Origin: Symbiodinium natans | Lineage: Eukaryota > Sar > Dinophyceae > Suessiales > Symbiodiniaceae | Assembly (NCBI GenBank): GCA_905221605.1 | Contig: CAJNDS010001979.1 | Location: 25,001 to 72,500, forward strand | Direction of reading: 5' to 3' | Length of the DNA: 47,500 bases | Notes under the pieces: model-generated | What the model was told of the DNA's origin: nothing | The model's input: only the letters and a program-made list of their open reading frames with translations | The model's database searches: none | In this document: piece by piece, positions 46,444-47,500 of the stretch | Position numbering within the stretch: position 1 is the stretch's first letter | Layout: every line of letters starts with the position of its first letter | Translations under genes and position numbers: made by a program

Positions 46444-47500
46444 ATGCAGAGCCACAGCCGCAAGCGGCATTATAGATCTGCTGCAAGCAGGCGAAACTCA
46501 CACATCCGGCGAGCTTCCTGGTTAACATGGAGAGGGCAGCAATATTCATGCATGCCGGAAGATCGGATCTGGTTGCTTTTTCGTTTTGCCATGCTTGCGC
46601 AACACTGCACTGGACGGTTTGGGCAGTTTCTGTCAGACAGGTGCATTACACAAGGGCATCCCATGGGACGTCAACGAGACATTTTTCCCTTGCCTCAGTT
46701 GCATGACGCTCGTTTCAAACCAGCAAACTGGACAGTTCAGCGGTGGAGCTTGTTGCGAAAGTTTGCAAACGCAGTTGTCGGCACTTTAAACTGGTGCTAC
46801 GGCGTGCAGATTGAGCAGGCCACTCCGGTGCGGGCTACCGTTGCGCAGACAGACGTATTATCTCGCATTGTAGATGGGTGCTTGGACATGCTTTCTCGAC
46901 TACAGCAAGCAGAAGACGGGGCATGGGAAGCATTTGTTCCTGACTGGATACAAATGCCCGAGCGCCCGTCAGGTCCCAAATATGGTAATTTGCAAGCTGA
47001 AGCTGTCGATGTGCTGGAGGTTGCTGGAAAGTGTGACCCGCTCACTTGTTTGGACGAGCATGTGCGGAATGTGATCTGCAACGACAACCTCATGTTCTCA
47101 GAAGCGCCGTCGGGGATGAGCTCTTTTGAGGGCATTCCTGCTGAGGAGCGACGTGAATATGTAAAGTTGGTTGCTAGACAGTTGTGCTCAAAACAGCTGG
47201 CGCTTGCAGCTCATGCAAAAGGAGGTGGAACCATCATTGCCGTCAGCAAGCCCGGGGGTAAGCGGCAACGCGCCGTCTGGCATGGCAAAAGGGTTTCGGC
47301 TGCAGCAACGCGGCCTCCCAAGCCGAGACACTTGGCTTCCCCTACCGTACTTAGCTTGATGGAGTGTCCGGCAGGTCAGAAGATACGTTGCAGCAAAAGG
47401 GATGCCAGCTGCTGGTTTGACCAGCTTCAGCTGCCTGCGGCTATGCAGCGTTGGATGGGGCGACCTTCCATCACTGCACGCGAGCTGTGCACAGTGGGCG
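46444..47500 (+). CDS. Reverse-transcriptase element protein, 5' part, runs off right edge
   Basis: From ATG 46444 a plus frame is open for 352 codons to the window edge; in-frame stops precede it. It reads DIFPLPQLHDARF and LLRKFANAVVGTLNWCYG, then IIAVSKPGGKRQRAVWHGKR, PPKPRHLASPTVLSL and SKRDASCWFDQLQLP. KPGGKQR...W.G.R followed by RDASCWFDQL matches the RT fingers and motif A region of dinoflagellate retroelements, with catalytic Asp in that motif. Unlike the 5.4-10.9 kb element, no Cys/His segment precedes RT in this frame, so it is a different subfamily. The YVDD motif would lie beyond the window. The frame is intact as far as seen. Confidence 0.8.
   Translation, partial: MQSHSRKRHYRSAASRRNSHIRRASWLTWRGQQYSCMPEDRIWLLFRFAMLAQHCTGRFGQFLSDRCITQGHPMGRQRDIFPLPQLHDARFKPANWTVQRWSLLRKFANAVVGTLNWCYGVQIEQATPVRATVAQTDVLSRIVDGCLDMLSRLQQAEDGAWEAFVPDWIQMPERPSGPKYGNLQAEAVDVLEVAGKCDPLTCLDEHVRNVICNDNLMFSEAPSGMSSFEGIPAEERREYVKLVARQLCSKQLALAAHAKGGGTIIAVSKPGGKRQRAVWHGKRVSAAATRPPKPRHLASPTVLSLMECPAGQKIRCSKRDASCWFDQLQLPAAMQRWMGRPSITARELCTVG

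Overview
This window looks like nuclear DNA of a dinoflagellate, most likely a Symbiodiniaceae-type alga. The evidence is: (i) genes cut into many short exons, with introns that can be read as GC-AG or GA-AG as well as GT-AG; (ii) plant/alga-type telomeric heptamers (TTTAGGG/CCCTAAA) scattered through the interior; (iii) degenerate reverse-transcriptase elements of a type common in dinoflagellate genomes; (iv) TTG/GGC/AAG-rich codon use. No rRNA, tRNA, CRISPR or bacterial operon signal was seen. The taxon is inferred; no database search was possible.

Layout. 1-1.53 kb: the 5' part of a long uninterrupted minus-strand reading frame that runs off the left edge (at least 509 codons, unrecognised). 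2.98-3.33 kb: the last two exons of another minus-strand gene. 3.5-4.96 kb: a degenerate minisatellite followed by about 1.06 kb of TAC/TACGAC/CTA triplet repeats with higher-order structure. 5.37-10.9 kb: a frame-damaged retroelement (Gag-like region, CCCH/knuckle-like Cys/His segment, reverse transcriptase with YVDD, RNase H with D-E-D-D residues) followed by two 202-bp direct repeats. 11.2-19.8 kb: plus-strand genes in short exons separated by telomeric-repeat blocks and short inverted-repeat elements. The first encodes a WRN/DEDDy-type 3'-5' exonuclease joined in frame to Cys2His2 fingers; the last carries WW-like segments and ends at 19666.

20-29 kb: mostly non-coding, with a complex repeat cluster that includes a 2.14-kb tandem duplication. 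29.3-30.5 kb, 33.4-34.6 kb and 36.3-39.2 kb: three further plus-strand multi-exon genes without recognised function. 40.6-43.9 kb: a secreted or membrane-targeted protein matching the DUF5672 glycosyltransferase-like family, in at least four well-supported exons. 43.3-46.2 kb: more exon-like islands among telomeric blocks. 46.44-47.5 kb: the start of a second, different reverse-transcriptase element running off the right edge.

The most striking feature is architectural. From 11 to 46 kb, tens of telomeric-heptamer arrays in both orientations lie almost entirely between exons. Some short introns appear to consist of telomeric repeat from donor to acceptor, because GGGTTTAGGG supplies both GT and AG. 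Families of hairpin elements also sit exactly between exons, at least one with a clean 7-bp target-site duplication that keeps the reading frame (introner behaviour). Several hairpins carry telomeric repeats in their centre, and one hairpin is nested inside another. Exon joins described here were worked out by hand from frame, phase and AG/donor sites; transcripts would be needed to confirm them.
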